Under the pieces are notes generated by a model, which was not told the origin of the DNA, searched no databases, and was given only the letters and a program-made list of their open reading frames with translations. The position numbers and the translations under genes are program-made. This document shows positions 1 through 8,708 of a stretch of DNA of 64,000 bases, piece after piece (positions within the stretch are counted from its first letter, which is position 1; every line of letters begins with the position of its first letter). The DNA comes from Loktanella salsilacus (GTDB lineage: Bacteria > Pseudomonadota > Alphaproteobacteria > Rhodobacterales > Rhodobacteraceae). Location: assembly GCF_900114485.1 (NCBI RefSeq), contig NZ_FOTF01000009.1, positions 120,483 to 184,482 of the forward strand. The letters run 5' to 3'.

Positions 1-2612
1 CTCGTCCGCCGTCCCGGCACTGTGCGGTTGGCCGCCCAGTCGACAGCGCCCCCAGCGGACCAAAGCGCACCGACAGCGCCCGCCATTTGCGCAGCGTCGC
101 CCGCCGGATCGTCGTGATCGGGCAGCGACTGAATGATGGCAGCGCGGGCATCTTTTGCCACCGCCTGTGCCGCAAATGCGCTTAAGGTGCGGCCGGGGCC
201 GACCTCTATCAATGCGGGCGGCTGGCTGCCGGCGCAAAGCGTGCGGATGCCAGCGTCGAAATCGACGGCAGCGCGGCAGTGCTGTGCCCAATACGCGGGA
301 TCTGTGGCTTGATCGTCGGTGATCCAGGTCCCCGTCACGCAAGAGACATAAGGGATGCGCGGCGGCGCAAAGCTGTGGCGCGCGGCCTCAGCCTGAAGCG
401 CGGTGGCGACAGGATCCATCATGGCAGAGTGGAAGGCATGCGAGGTATGCAGCTCTCGGCAAGGGATATCCTGCGCGCTAAGCTGCGCCGCAAGGTCCGC
501 AATCGCGTCCAATGGACCAGCAAGGACTGTCATCTGGGGCGCGTTGCGGGCGGCAATGTCGATGGTGTCCGGTAGCAGGCCAATCAGCGCATCAGTGCCC
601 GCGCGCACGGACAACATGGCGCCCGGCGGCTGGTCCTGCATCAGTCGGCCCCGCGCGGCGATCAAGGACAGACCAGTGTCGAACGTCATAACACCGGCAT
701 GGGTCGCGGCGGCAAATTCGCCAACCGAATGGCCGATCATCGCACTTGGCCTAACGCCGCGGTCCAGCCACAACTGCGCGGTGGCGTATTCGATCAGATA
801 AAGCGCGGGCTGCGTGATGGCGGTGTCGCGCAGAACACGGGCGGCGGCCTTGGGGTCGTCACTGCGATAGATCAGCTCTGCCAGATCAAGGCCAAGCGCG
901 GGGCGCAGGGCCTCGCTGCCAGCGTCGATGATTTTGGCGAAGGCGGGTTCAGTGGCGTAAAGCCCCTGCCCCATGCCCGGATATTGCGCGCCCTGCCCGG
1001 GAAACATGAATGCGACGGGCGGCGCGTCCTTGGCCGCTTTCACTGCGCGCATTGGCGCGCGCAGGGCTGCTGCGGCCTCGCAGGCCGTGGCGGCAACAAC
1101 ATGGGTGCGCAGATCAAAGGCGCGGCGGCCCTCTTGCAAGGTCAAAGCAACGTCTGCCAAAGGCGGCGCATCCGGTGCATCAAGGGCATCCGCCAGCGCA
1201 AGGGCTTGGGCCGCCAGCGCCGTATCCGTGCGGGCGGATAAGGGCAGAATGTGAAGCCCGCCATCGGGGCTTGGCACTGGCACAGGCGCTTCCTCTAGCA
1301 CCAAATGCGCATTGGTGCCGCCGACCCCCATAGAGGAAATGCCAGCGCGCAGCGGTCCGGCCTCTACCCAAGGGGTCGCGATTTGCGGAATGCGGAACGG
1401 GCTAGTCGCAAGATCAATCCGAGGGTTCGGCGAGGTATAGTTTGCAAGCGGCGGGATGACCCTGTCATGCAGCATCAGCGTCGTCTTGATCAGCCCCAAC
1501 ACCCCTGCAGCGGCATCGCAATGGCCGATATTCGCTTTGCTGGACCCCAGCGCGATACGGCCCTGATCGACGCCTGCAAAGGCCTGCTTGAGCCCTTCAA
1601 ATTCAATCGGATCGCCTAGGGGCGTGCCGGTGCCGTGGCATTCAACATAACCGATGGACCCAGGGTCCACGTCGGCAATGCCCTGCGCCATCGCAATGAC
1701 CATGGCCTGACCCGTCACGCTGGGCGCGGTAAAGGCGATCTTGTCATTGCCGTCATTGTTCAGCGCACTGCCGCGAATGACCGCATAGATCCGGTCGCCA
1801 TCCGCCAGCGCGTCCTCATACCGGCGCAGGACCACAACGCCCGCGCCGTGGCCAAAGACCGTGCCCGTCGCAGACGCATCAAAGGGGCGGCAGTGACCGT
1901 CATGGGACACCATCCCGCCCTCTTGATAAAAATAGCCGCGTTCTTGTGGAAATGTAATCGACACGCCGCCCGCGATCGCCATGTCGCAGTGAAACGCATC
2001 AAGGCTTTGGCAGGCCTGCGTCACCGCCACGAGCGATGTCGAACAGGCCGTCGAGACGGTTAATGCAGGCCCGGTCAGACCCATGCGGAACGCGACACGG
2101 GTCGCCAAGGTGTCACCCATCGCCCCCATGAACTGCTGGTAATCGCCCAGCTGATAGGTGGATACGAAATCCTCTATCGTGGCGCGATCAGTCAGCACGT
2201 TGTTCAGAAAATAGGTCGGCATCGAAGCGCCGCCAAAGACGCCCACAGGCCCCGGTACACGGTCCGGGTCATAGCCCGCATCCTCCATCCCCTGCCAACA
2301 GGTTTCCAAAAAGACCCGGAATTGCGGGTCAAGCAGGGCGGCCTCGCGCGGAAGCATGTTGAAGAATGGCGCGTCAAACATCGCCGCATCGTCAAGCGAC
2401 GGGCGCACCGGCACATAGTTTCCACGCGCCCGTTCTGCGTCGGAAAAGTTGTCGGCCAAGGCGTCAGTGTCGTGGCGGCGGATTAGGTCACGGCCATCGC
2501 AAATGGCCTTCCAGTAGGCGTCAATCGACTCTACCCCCGGCACACGCGCCGCCATACCGACAATCGCGATCGTTCCGGGCTCTGCCTGGGCAGGAATTGA
2601 ATCTTTCATCAT
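1..2612 (-). CDS. type I polyketide synthase, KS-AT portion (3' end outside window)
   Basis: Modular polyketide synthase that would extend an acyl or aminoacyl chain. About 870 residues are visible and the frame is still open at base 1. The ketosynthase begins near residue 12 (TIAIVGMAARVPG). It carries the active-site motif TACSTSL with Cys about 190, ECHGTGTPLGDP with His about 326, and SSKANIGHCDA with the second His about 366. The acyltransferase follows, with FMFPGQGAQ and the nucleophile motif GHSVGEF (Ser about 629). Later domains (ketoreductase, carrier, thioesterase) would lie left of the window. The start is the first ATG of ATGATGA, overlapping the stop of the NRPS gene by 4 bases, so the two are translationally coupled. 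A hybrid NRPS-PKS product is inferred; its structure cannot be predicted. Confidence 0.93.
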   Translation of the reverse strand, partial: MMKDSIPAQAEPGTIAIVGMAARVPGVESIDAYWKAICDGRDLIRRHDTDALADNFSDAERARGNYVPVRPSLDDAAMFDAPFFNMLPREAALLDPQFRVFLETCWQGMEDAGYDPDRVPGPVGVFGGASMPTYFLNNVLTDRATIEDFVSTYQLGDYQQFMGAMGDTLATRVAFRMGLTGPALTVSTACSTSLVAVTQACQSLDAFHCDMAIAGGVSITFPQERGYFYQEGGMVSHDGHCRPFDASATGTVFGHGAGVVVLRRYEDALADGDRIYAVIRGSALNNDGNDKIAFTAPSVTGQAMVIAMAQGIADVDPGSIGYVECHGTGTPLGDPIEFEGLKQAFAGVDQGRIALGSSKANIGHCDAAAGVLGLIKTTLMLHDRVIPPLANYTSPNPRIDLATSPFRIPQIATPWVEAGPLRAGISSMGVGGTNAHLVLEEAPVPVPSPDGGLHILPLSARTDTALAAQALALADALDAPDAPPLADVALTLQEGRRAFDLRTHVVAATACEAAAALRAPMRAVKAAKDAPPVAFMFPGQGAQYPGMGQGLYATEPAFAKIIDAGSEALRPALGLDLAELIYRSDDPKAAARVLRDTAITQPALYLIEYATAQLWLDRGVRPSAMIGHSVGEFAAATHAGVMTFDTGLSLIAARGRLMQDQPPGAMLSVRAGTDALIGLLPDTIDIAARNAPQMTVLAGPLDAIADLAAQLSAQDIPCRELHTSHAFHSAMMDPVATALQAEAARHSFAPPRIPYVSCVTGTWITDDQATDPAYWAQHCRAAVDFDAGIRTLCAGSQPPALIEVGPGRTLSAFAAQAVAKDARAAIIQSLPDHDDPAGDAAQMAGAVGALWSAGGAVDWAANRTVPGRRT

Positions 2613-4519
2613 TGGTTCCTTTGCCTGTTACGGGCGCGGGCCATTTCGGCGCGCCGCGCGGCGAGCGGATCAACAGCATAGGCCAAAGTCTCGGCTGGGG
2701 ACGGTGACGGCCCCTCTAGCAGGCGGACAAGCGCGCGAACCCGAGGGGCCTGAAACATCAGGGCGATATCGAACGACCGACCAATGCGGTCCTGCAAAAG
2801 CGCATGCGCCTCGATCAGTTGCAGTGACGTGCCTCCGTGATCAAAGAAGGTCAGGTCGTCGTCGTTGATCGTTGTGTCCAGAACACCGGCCCACACGCTG
2901 CGGATTGTACCGGCCAACGTGATTGGGACAGGATGGCCGAGTGGGGCCGGTGTCTGAACCTCTGATAGACCCTGCGCAAGTTGCTTGCGGTCCACCTTGC
3001 CCGACCGTGACAGCGGGAAGGCGGATTGCAGGATCAAACGGGATGGAATGGAGGCTGCAGGCAGGATTTCACGCAGACGGTGCAAGATTTCTTGCACCGC
3101 GACGTGCTGGCCTTTGGCCGGAATAGCGAAAGCGACAACTTTTTTGCCGCCCCCCAAGCGCGGGATTGCGACTGCGGCCGCATCATCAACCGCAGGGTCC
3201 TTGCGCAGGGCATGTTCTATTGTATCAAGCTCTATCCGTTGGCCGTTGATCTTGATCTGCCGGTCGGCGCGGCCATGGAATTCAAACACACCGTCACTGC
3301 GCTCGCGCACCAGATCGCCAGTCAGATAAACCCGTACGCCGTCCGCGTGATCCAAATTCACAAAAGCCGCGTCGGTCAGATCAGGCCGGCCAAGATAACC
3401 CAAGGCTACGCCCTGCCCGCCCACTGCCAACTGCCCCATCTCGCCTCGCGGTACGGGGCGCAGGTTGTCGTCCAGCACAAAGCGTATGTCGTGGTTCAGG
3501 CCGCGCCCGATTGGGATTGGACCGCCGTCCCATTCGTCCGGGATGGTGTGAAAGCAGGTAAAGACAGCGGCCTCTGTTGGGCCATATCCGTTGATGATGC
3601 GCACATGCGGCTGGGCGCGGCGCACCGTGGCCACATGCGCAGCCGAAAGCACGTCACCGCAGGGAATAACGGATTGCAGCGGGGCCAGCAGCGCGGCGTC
3701 CTGTTCTGCAATAATGTGAAACAACCCTGCCGTGATATAGGCCGTCGTGACACCGTTGCGGGCGATGATGCTGCCAATCCGGTCAAGCGAAGGAGCCGCC
3801 TCTGGGACGACAACCAGCACGCCGCCATTGAGCAGCGCACTGTAAATCTCGCCCAAGATCACGTCGAACCCGACGGAAGCCAGGTTCAGAACGACTTGTT
3901 CATGTCCAAGCGGCACATAATCCTGCCCCCGAACCAAGCGGCAAATGCCGCGATGCGGGACCATCACGCCCTTGGGATCCCCGGTCGAGCCGGAGGTATA
4001 GATAACATAGGCGCGGTCTTCTGCGCCGATCCGAGAATGCGGATCGTCCTGAAAGACGCGCAACGCAGGGGCATCTGGTGCCGGTTCCAATGGCAGGGTG
4101 ATCGCCTGACCTGTCAGCGCTGCTGCCTTTTCCTGAAATGCGGCCTGGCAGACAATCGCCTTCGGCTGGACGGCAGATACGACCGTCTTGCGGTATTGAT
4201 CTGGCGTTGCCGGATCAAGTGGTACAAACGCGGCACCCAAGGCCATAATAGCCAGCTGCGCCGCGACCGTTTCAATGCTGCGCCCCGCCAGAATACCCAC
4301 AAGGTCGCCCTTACGGACGCCCGCGGACTGAAGCGTTTGCGCGATCGTGCCAGCCAGACGGGATAATCCGTCATAAGTCAGCTGGCGATCGTCTTGGATA
4401 ATGGCGATCCTTTGACCTCGATTAGAAACCTGAGTAAAAAACAGGTCGCATATCGAGGCCAAAAGATCCGGGCTCTGTGTAATATCATTTACGTTCTTAA
4501 ATTGCGCTCGAGTTGGCAA
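2609..4519 (-). CDS. NRPS loading module: adenylation domain plus peptidyl carrier protein
   Basis: Activates an amino or related acid as its adenylate and loads it on its own carrier domain, presumably for transfer to the coupled PKS. Adenylation motifs are clear: YVIYTSGSTGDPKGVMVP (A3), INGYGPTEAA (A5), YLTGDLVR (A7) and SGKVDRKQL (A10). The C-terminal carrier domain has the pantetheine site FFDHGGTSLQ. There is no condensation domain, so this reads as a starter module. The substrate pocket around the FDVILGE motif has Gly where many A domains have a bulky residue; I do not assign a substrate. I chose the TTG at 4519 because AAGGGGGAA precedes it. A GTG at 4600 would add 27 residues but has no ribosome site. 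The PPTase at 10.7-11.4 kb could activate the carrier. Confidence 0.9.
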   Translation of the reverse strand: MPTRAQFKNVNDITQSPDLLASICDLFFTQVSNRGQRIAIIQDDRQLTYDGLSRLAGTIAQTLQSAGVRKGDLVGILAGRSIETVAAQLAIMALGAAFVPLDPATPDQYRKTVVSAVQPKAIVCQAAFQEKAAALTGQAITLPLEPAPDAPALRVFQDDPHSRIGAEDRAYVIYTSGSTGDPKGVMVPHRGICRLVRGQDYVPLGHEQVVLNLASVGFDVILGEIYSALLNGGVLVVVPEAAPSLDRIGSIIARNGVTTAYITAGLFHIIAEQDAALLAPLQSVIPCGDVLSAAHVATVRRAQPHVRIINGYGPTEAAVFTCFHTIPDEWDGGPIPIGRGLNHDIRFVLDDNLRPVPRGEMGQLAVGGQGVALGYLGRPDLTDAAFVNLDHADGVRVYLTGDLVRERSDGVFEFHGRADRQIKINGQRIELDTIEHALRKDPAVDDAAAVAIPRLGGGKKVVAFAIPAKGQHVAVQEILHRLREILPAASIPSRLILQSAFPLSRSGKVDRKQLAQGLSEVQTPAPLGHPVPITLAGTIRSVWAGVLDTTINDDDLTFFDHGGTSLQLIEAHALLQDRIGRSFDIALMFQAPRVRALVRLLEGPSPSPAETLAYAVDPLAARRAEMARARNRQRNQ

Positions 4520-5079
4520 AGCTTCCCCCTTCGAACGGTTGAGCCGCTCGTCAAATCCATTAGTAAAAATTCCTTGTCGCCCAAAAAATATGGGCTGCAC
4601 CTAACGATGCGGCGATCCAGATAAATCCCGAATCTAATACCATCAATAATCGGCAAGCAGAGTTCAGCCTATTTTCGTTAACCATTCCTTAACATTAGTT
4701 AATTTCTTACCAAATAATAAGTTTTAAAATTATTACGACATTAAAAAAAACTTATACCCATAGGTTGTAGGGAAAAATATGACCTTAAACTTGGCATACC
4801 GACCAGGTAAGACAGGAACAGTGACGCAAAAATGGTCACAAAACCGCCGAAAAAATCAAAATTTGCGGAAACCCGCTTATTTCTGCCATTCGATTCGGAT
4901 CACCTGCCCTACCCCATTGACACGGTGTGTAAGTTTCAATTGCCATAACACCCAGAATCTGCGATGAGATTGTACATTAGTCTATTTTCGACTGCTGATT
5001 TTTTAAGCACCGATCCTTCAGATAGCCCTTAAATCACGGGCATATATTTTATTTTTTAATTCATAGAGGGAGCAGGATC
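4520..5079. promoter_or_regulatory. AT-rich divergent intergenic region, NRPS-PKS versus polysaccharide operon
   Basis: About 560 bases without a convincing gene, markedly more AT-rich than the flanks. It must contain the promoters of the minus-strand NRPS-PKS operon and the plus-strand polysaccharide operon. A TTGACA hexamer lies at 4917-4922, but I see no good -10 box at standard spacing. A short frame at 4779-4967 has no ribosome site and unremarkable composition, and I do not regard it as a gene. Confidence 0.45.
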
Positions 5080-6498
5080 ATTCAGATCTATCCTCTGACA
5101 CCAGTATTTTTTCTGCTGCTGGCTATTTTCGCCTTAGGCGGCATTCATCGTATCATGATCCTTGTGGCCGTGATGATGCCCTTTGGCATGTTGGCTATCG
5201 TAGGACTGCCAAAGTTGGGCGGCTTATCGCTGCTGGCGGTCAATGTCGCCTCTGCCGCGGCCGTGGGCGCGGGTATTTTGCTGCTGCTTGGACGGCTGAT
5301 GCGCGGCGACCCGATCAGGCTAGAGCCGTCGGCCATCGCCATCCTTATTTTTGCCGCCTATACGATCTTTTCCGCAACGGTTCTTGTCCGCCTTTTCAGC
5401 GGCGAAATCATGGTGTTTTCCTTGTCGCGATCAGCGGGCGGCGTGCGCGTCAGCACGGCTTTCCTTTGGGGCAAGGTTTGGCTGTCTCCGGGCAGCTCTA
5501 ACATCTCTCAGACCTTCTATATCGTCTTGGCTTCGGGTCTGTTTATCGTCGCGGTCAATCAGCTTAGCCGGCGCGGCGCAGCGTTTGGCGATCAGTGCAT
5601 GGCTTGGGCGGCGGGCGTCAATCTGGGGCTGGGTGTGCTTGATATGGCCGCTTTGGACCCGGTGCTGGCCTTGATCCGAACCGCCAGCTATTCCTTGATG
5701 AACGAAGCCACCGTTGCAGGCATTCCCCGCGTCATTGGCGGGTTTTCCGAATCCGCAAGTTTCGGGGCCTTTAGCGCCGTGCTTTTCGCCTATTTCGCAA
5801 CCCTCGCCTTGCGGACGGGCCGCAGGCGCGATGCGGTGCTGGCGCTTGGCAACGGGGTGTTTGCCTGCCTTGCGCTATCGGCGACCGGACTGCTGGCAGT
5901 GGCCGTCGTGACCTGCATTTTAATGTTACAGGTTCAGGTGCGGGTGCCAGAGCAAACATCGCGCGGGATGCTTTTGGGGTTTGCGGTCGTGTTGGCCGCA
6001 GGCGGGCTGGGGTTGGCTGCGGCGCTCACCATGACCGACGCACCTGCGATGGTCGCCTCTGTGATCAACGATCTGATCATCAACAAATCGCAAAGCTCTT
6101 CGGGCTTGGAACGTTCTGCCTGGATGATGGGCGGATTAGAGGCGCTGCAGCAAAGTATGGGGCTGGGCGTTGGGGCAGGTTCGCTGCGGTCAAACGGGCT
6201 GTTGTTTGTCCTACTGGGCAGCGTCGGAATTCCGGGCACGGCTGCTTTCTGCGCATTCCTTATCCTGGCCTTTGGCGGGCGAGCGATCGCTGGGCAAGAG
6301 GATACGCTGGCCGCCACCCGGCTAGGTGCGGTGGCCGCGCTGGTGTCTTTGATGTTGTCCGCCACGGTGCCCGACCCGGGCGTGCCGCTTATCTTTCTGG
6401 CGGCGCTTGCGGTTGCAACGCGGCGCAATCCGGCGACCGTCGATGCAGCCCCAATGCCCCGTATGCCCCATTTGCAAACAAGGAGCCTTGTCCAATGA
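5080..6498 (+). CDS. O-antigen ligase/polymerase-like membrane protein (Wzy/WaaL type)
   Basis: Multi-pass inner-membrane protein of about 470 residues with around ten hydrophobic segments. It resembles the Wzy/WaaL polymerase-ligase superfamily, which joins or transfers lipid-linked oligosaccharide repeats. The loop with GGFSESASFGAF and the later periplasmic-like loop SSGLERSAWMMGGLEALQQ with following GLGVGAGSLRSNG are typical of the family's variable active-site loops. The first ATG in frame is 5155, but the frame stays open to a stop at 5023 and the extra segment encodes a clean first transmembrane helix (PVFFLLLAIFALGG). A purine-rich ribosome site AGAGGGAGCAGG (5065-5076) lies just before ATC (5077) and ATT (5080). 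I therefore place the start at the rare codon ATT. The gene overlaps the GT2 gene by ATGA. Confidence 0.75.
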   Translation: MQIYPLTPVFFLLLAIFALGGIHRIMILVAVMMPFGMLAIVGLPKLGGLSLLAVNVASAAAVGAGILLLLGRLMRGDPIRLEPSAIAILIFAAYTIFSATVLVRLFSGEIMVFSLSRSAGGVRVSTAFLWGKVWLSPGSSNISQTFYIVLASGLFIVAVNQLSRRGAAFGDQCMAWAAGVNLGLGVLDMAALDPVLALIRTASYSLMNEATVAGIPRVIGGFSESASFGAFSAVLFAYFATLALRTGRRRDAVLALGNGVFACLALSATGLLAVAVVTCILMLQVQVRVPEQTSRGMLLGFAVVLAAGGLGLAAALTMTDAPAMVASVINDLIINKSQSSSGLERSAWMMGGLEALQQSMGLGVGAGSLRSNGLLFVLLGSVGIPGTAAFCAFLILAFGGRAIAGQEDTLAATRLGAVAALVSLMLSATVPDPGVPLIFLAALAVATRRNPATVDAAPMPRMPHLQTRSLVQ

Positions 6499-7433
6499 GC
6501 ATGTCAGCCCCGCACCATCCGCGCGCGGATACCTTGCGGATCACCCTTGCGATTGCGACCCTTGGCCGCCGCACGGATCTGGGTCAGGCCCTGAACGATC
6601 TGACGCGGCAAACCCGCCGGCCGGACCGGGTCATCGTCTCGGCGACGGGTCAGGGGGATATTGACGACACTGCAGTGCGCCAATGCTGCGTACCTGTGTC
6701 GGTCATGTTTGGAGCCAAGGGTCTAACGCGGCAGCGTAACCTTGTGCTGGATCACCTAGAAGACGCGGATGTCGTCCTGTTTCTTGACGATGATTTCGTC
6801 ATGGCAAACGACTTTGTGCAAAAGCTAGAGGATCTGTTCATCCGCGTACCCAGCATTGTGGTCGCTACCGGACAGGTGCAGGCCGATGGGATCGGGACGG
6901 CAGGGCTGACGCACGACGCGGCCCATGCCATTTTGGAAGGGATGCAGTCGCCTGCCCCGGATGGGTTGGTAGAGGTGAACAACGGCTACGGCTGCAACAT
7001 GGCGTTTCGCACCGCACCAATCCGCGACAATGCCCTGCGCTTTGACGAAAACTTACCGCTTTATGGCTGGCTAGAAGATGTCGATTTCTCGCGCAGGGTT
7101 GCGGCATTCGGGCGTTGCGTGAAATCGACGTCATTGCGCGGCGTTCACCTTGGCACCAAGGCTGGGCGCACCAGCGGGATCAAGCTGGGTTATTCGCAAG
7201 TGGCGAACCCGTTTTACCTTATGCGCGGCGCGATCATGCAGCCGGGTCATGCGCTGCGGTTGATCGGCGGCAACATGCTGGCCAACGCGGCCAAATCGCT
7301 ACGGCCTGAGCCGTGGGTCGACCGGCGCGGGCGGCTGCGCGGCAACTTTGCTGCCGTGGCGGACCTGCTGCGCGGCACCGCCCACCCCCTGCGTGTGTTA
7401 GATATGAAAGGCCGCACCGATGACCCGACCTGA
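6495..7433 (+). CDS. glycosyltransferase family 2
   Basis: Cytoplasmic-face sugar transferase of 312 residues with a GT-A fold. It opens with a Rossmann-like strand (ITLAIATLGRR), followed by an acceptor-recognition segment (GLTRQRNLVLDH) and the nucleotide-sugar and metal-binding acidic motif VVLFLDDDFVM. A later acidic motif, LPLYGWLEDVDFSRR, is the usual ED catalytic region of bacterial GT2 enzymes. The sugar donor is unknown. The ATG overlaps the stop of the polymerase gene (ATGA), and the 3' end overlaps the next glycosyltransferase by 14 bases, so the three genes are one tightly coupled operon making an extracellular polysaccharide repeat. Confidence 0.88.
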   Translation: MSMSAPHHPRADTLRITLAIATLGRRTDLGQALNDLTRQTRRPDRVIVSATGQGDIDDTAVRQCCVPVSVMFGAKGLTRQRNLVLDHLEDADVVLFLDDDFVMANDFVQKLEDLFIRVPSIVVATGQVQADGIGTAGLTHDAAHAILEGMQSPAPDGLVEVNNGYGCNMAFRTAPIRDNALRFDENLPLYGWLEDVDFSRRVAAFGRCVKSTSLRGVHLGTKAGRTSGIKLGYSQVANPFYLMRGAIMQPGHALRLIGGNMLANAAKSLRPEPWVDRRGRLRGNFAAVADLLRGTAHPLRVLDMKGRTDDPT

Positions 7434-8679
7434 CCGTATTGTGATCGTGAATGACTATTCCTCGCACCAAGGCGGCGCGGGCTATCTGGCCGGCGCGCTG
7501 GCTGGTGGCTTGGCTGCACGCGGCGAACGGGTGACTGCGATCGTGGGTGACGATGGCGGCGACAGCGCGCCAACCGGGGCCGAAAGGATCGCCTTTGGCG
7601 GGGCAAGGCTGCTAGAGCAATCCGCTGCAACGGCAGCAACGCGCGGGATTTATAGTCGCGACAGTGCGCAGCAGATGCGGTCGTGGATGGCGCAGAATGA
7701 CACGCCGCGCACCCTGTATCACCTGCACAATTGGTCCAATATACTGTCGCCTTCGATCTTTGATGCCTTGGCTCCTGTCGCGCATCGCACCGTCATCCAT
7801 GCCCATGATTACTTTCTGGCCTGCCCGAATGGGGCTTATCTGGACTATGGCCGCGCTGCAGTGTGCAACAGAACGCCGCTTTCGCTGTCCTGCATAACGA
7901 CCCGTTGCGACAAGCGGGCCCATGTACACAAATTATGGCGCGCAGCCCGGCAGGCGGTGTTGGCTACTCGACTTGCGCCGCATCTGAAGGCCGCGACCTT
8001 TGTGGCAATCCATCCGGATATGCACCCTGCCTTGCGCAGGGCCATTGAGCCGGAAAACTTAGTCACGATCCGCAACCCCGTGTCGCCCTTTGGCCACGCC
8101 GTTCCCGCGCCAGAACAACAGCGCGGCATCGTGCACATCGGGCAGGTGCAGCGACTGAAAGGGGTCTATGAGCTTGCGCAAGCGGGCCACACCCTAGGTC
8201 TGCGCGTCGATTTTTACGGCACCGGAGAGGACTTGGCTGACCTGCAGTCGCGCTTTCCTTGCCACCGTTATCACGGTTGGACAGATCGCACCGCCCTTGC
8301 GCAGCATTTGCAGCAGGCCCGCGTTGTCGTCGTCGGCTCGCAAAGCCCAGAGCCGTTTTGCCTGGCAGCCTTTGAGGCGGCTGCCACTGGCGTGCCGCTT
8401 GTGGTGTCGGATGCGATTTTGGCAGCCCGAGAGTTGACGCAGGCTGGGGTGGCCCTGCCGTTTGCGTCGGGAAATGCGGATGATCTGACGCGCGTGCTTG
8501 GGCGGGTGATGCGCGACGATGATCAGGTGGCAGCATTGGGCCGTGCGGCGCGCACGGTCGGCGCTGCGCTGGGTCACGGCATGGATGGCTGGATCGACAG
8601 CCATCTTGCCCTGTATCGCCACGTGCTGCGCCCTGCCGCGCGGGAAACCGTTCCCATCGAAAATCTGGCCCCGGCCTAA
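7420..8679 (+). CDS. glycosyltransferase family 4
   Basis: GT-B fold sugar transferase of 419 residues. The N-terminal half contains the GGAGYLAGALAGGLAARGE type loop and an acceptor-side HAHDYF motif. The C-terminal half has the GT4 signature region HIGQVQRLKGVYELAQAG, followed by SQSPEPFCLAAFEAAATG, where the first Glu and EAA match the conserved EX7E nucleotide-sugar motif. It overlaps the upstream GT2 gene by 14 bases and precedes the exported beta-helix gene by 29 bases. Four cysteines lie in the region of residues 130-170, perhaps a metal or disulphide site, which is unusual for the family. Donor and linkage are unknown. Confidence 0.87.
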   Translation: MTRPDRIVIVNDYSSHQGGAGYLAGALAGGLAARGERVTAIVGDDGGDSAPTGAERIAFGGARLLEQSAATAATRGIYSRDSAQQMRSWMAQNDTPRTLYHLHNWSNILSPSIFDALAPVAHRTVIHAHDYFLACPNGAYLDYGRAAVCNRTPLSLSCITTRCDKRAHVHKLWRAARQAVLATRLAPHLKAATFVAIHPDMHPALRRAIEPENLVTIRNPVSPFGHAVPAPEQQRGIVHIGQVQRLKGVYELAQAGHTLGLRVDFYGTGEDLADLQSRFPCHRYHGWTDRTALAQHLQQARVVVVGSQSPEPFCLAAFEAAATGVPLVVSDAILAARELTQAGVALPFASGNADDLTRVLGRVMRDDDQVAALGRAARTVGAALGHGMDGWIDSHLALYRHVLRPAARETVPIENLAPA

Positions 8680-8708
8680 GGCCACGTAATCCACAAAGGG
8701 TGACGATC

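Noticed and set aside
3026..4366. 446-codon plus frame opposite the NRPS adenylation gene
   Set aside because: The minus strand carries all adenylation motifs; the plus frame has no recognisable domain and unnatural composition.
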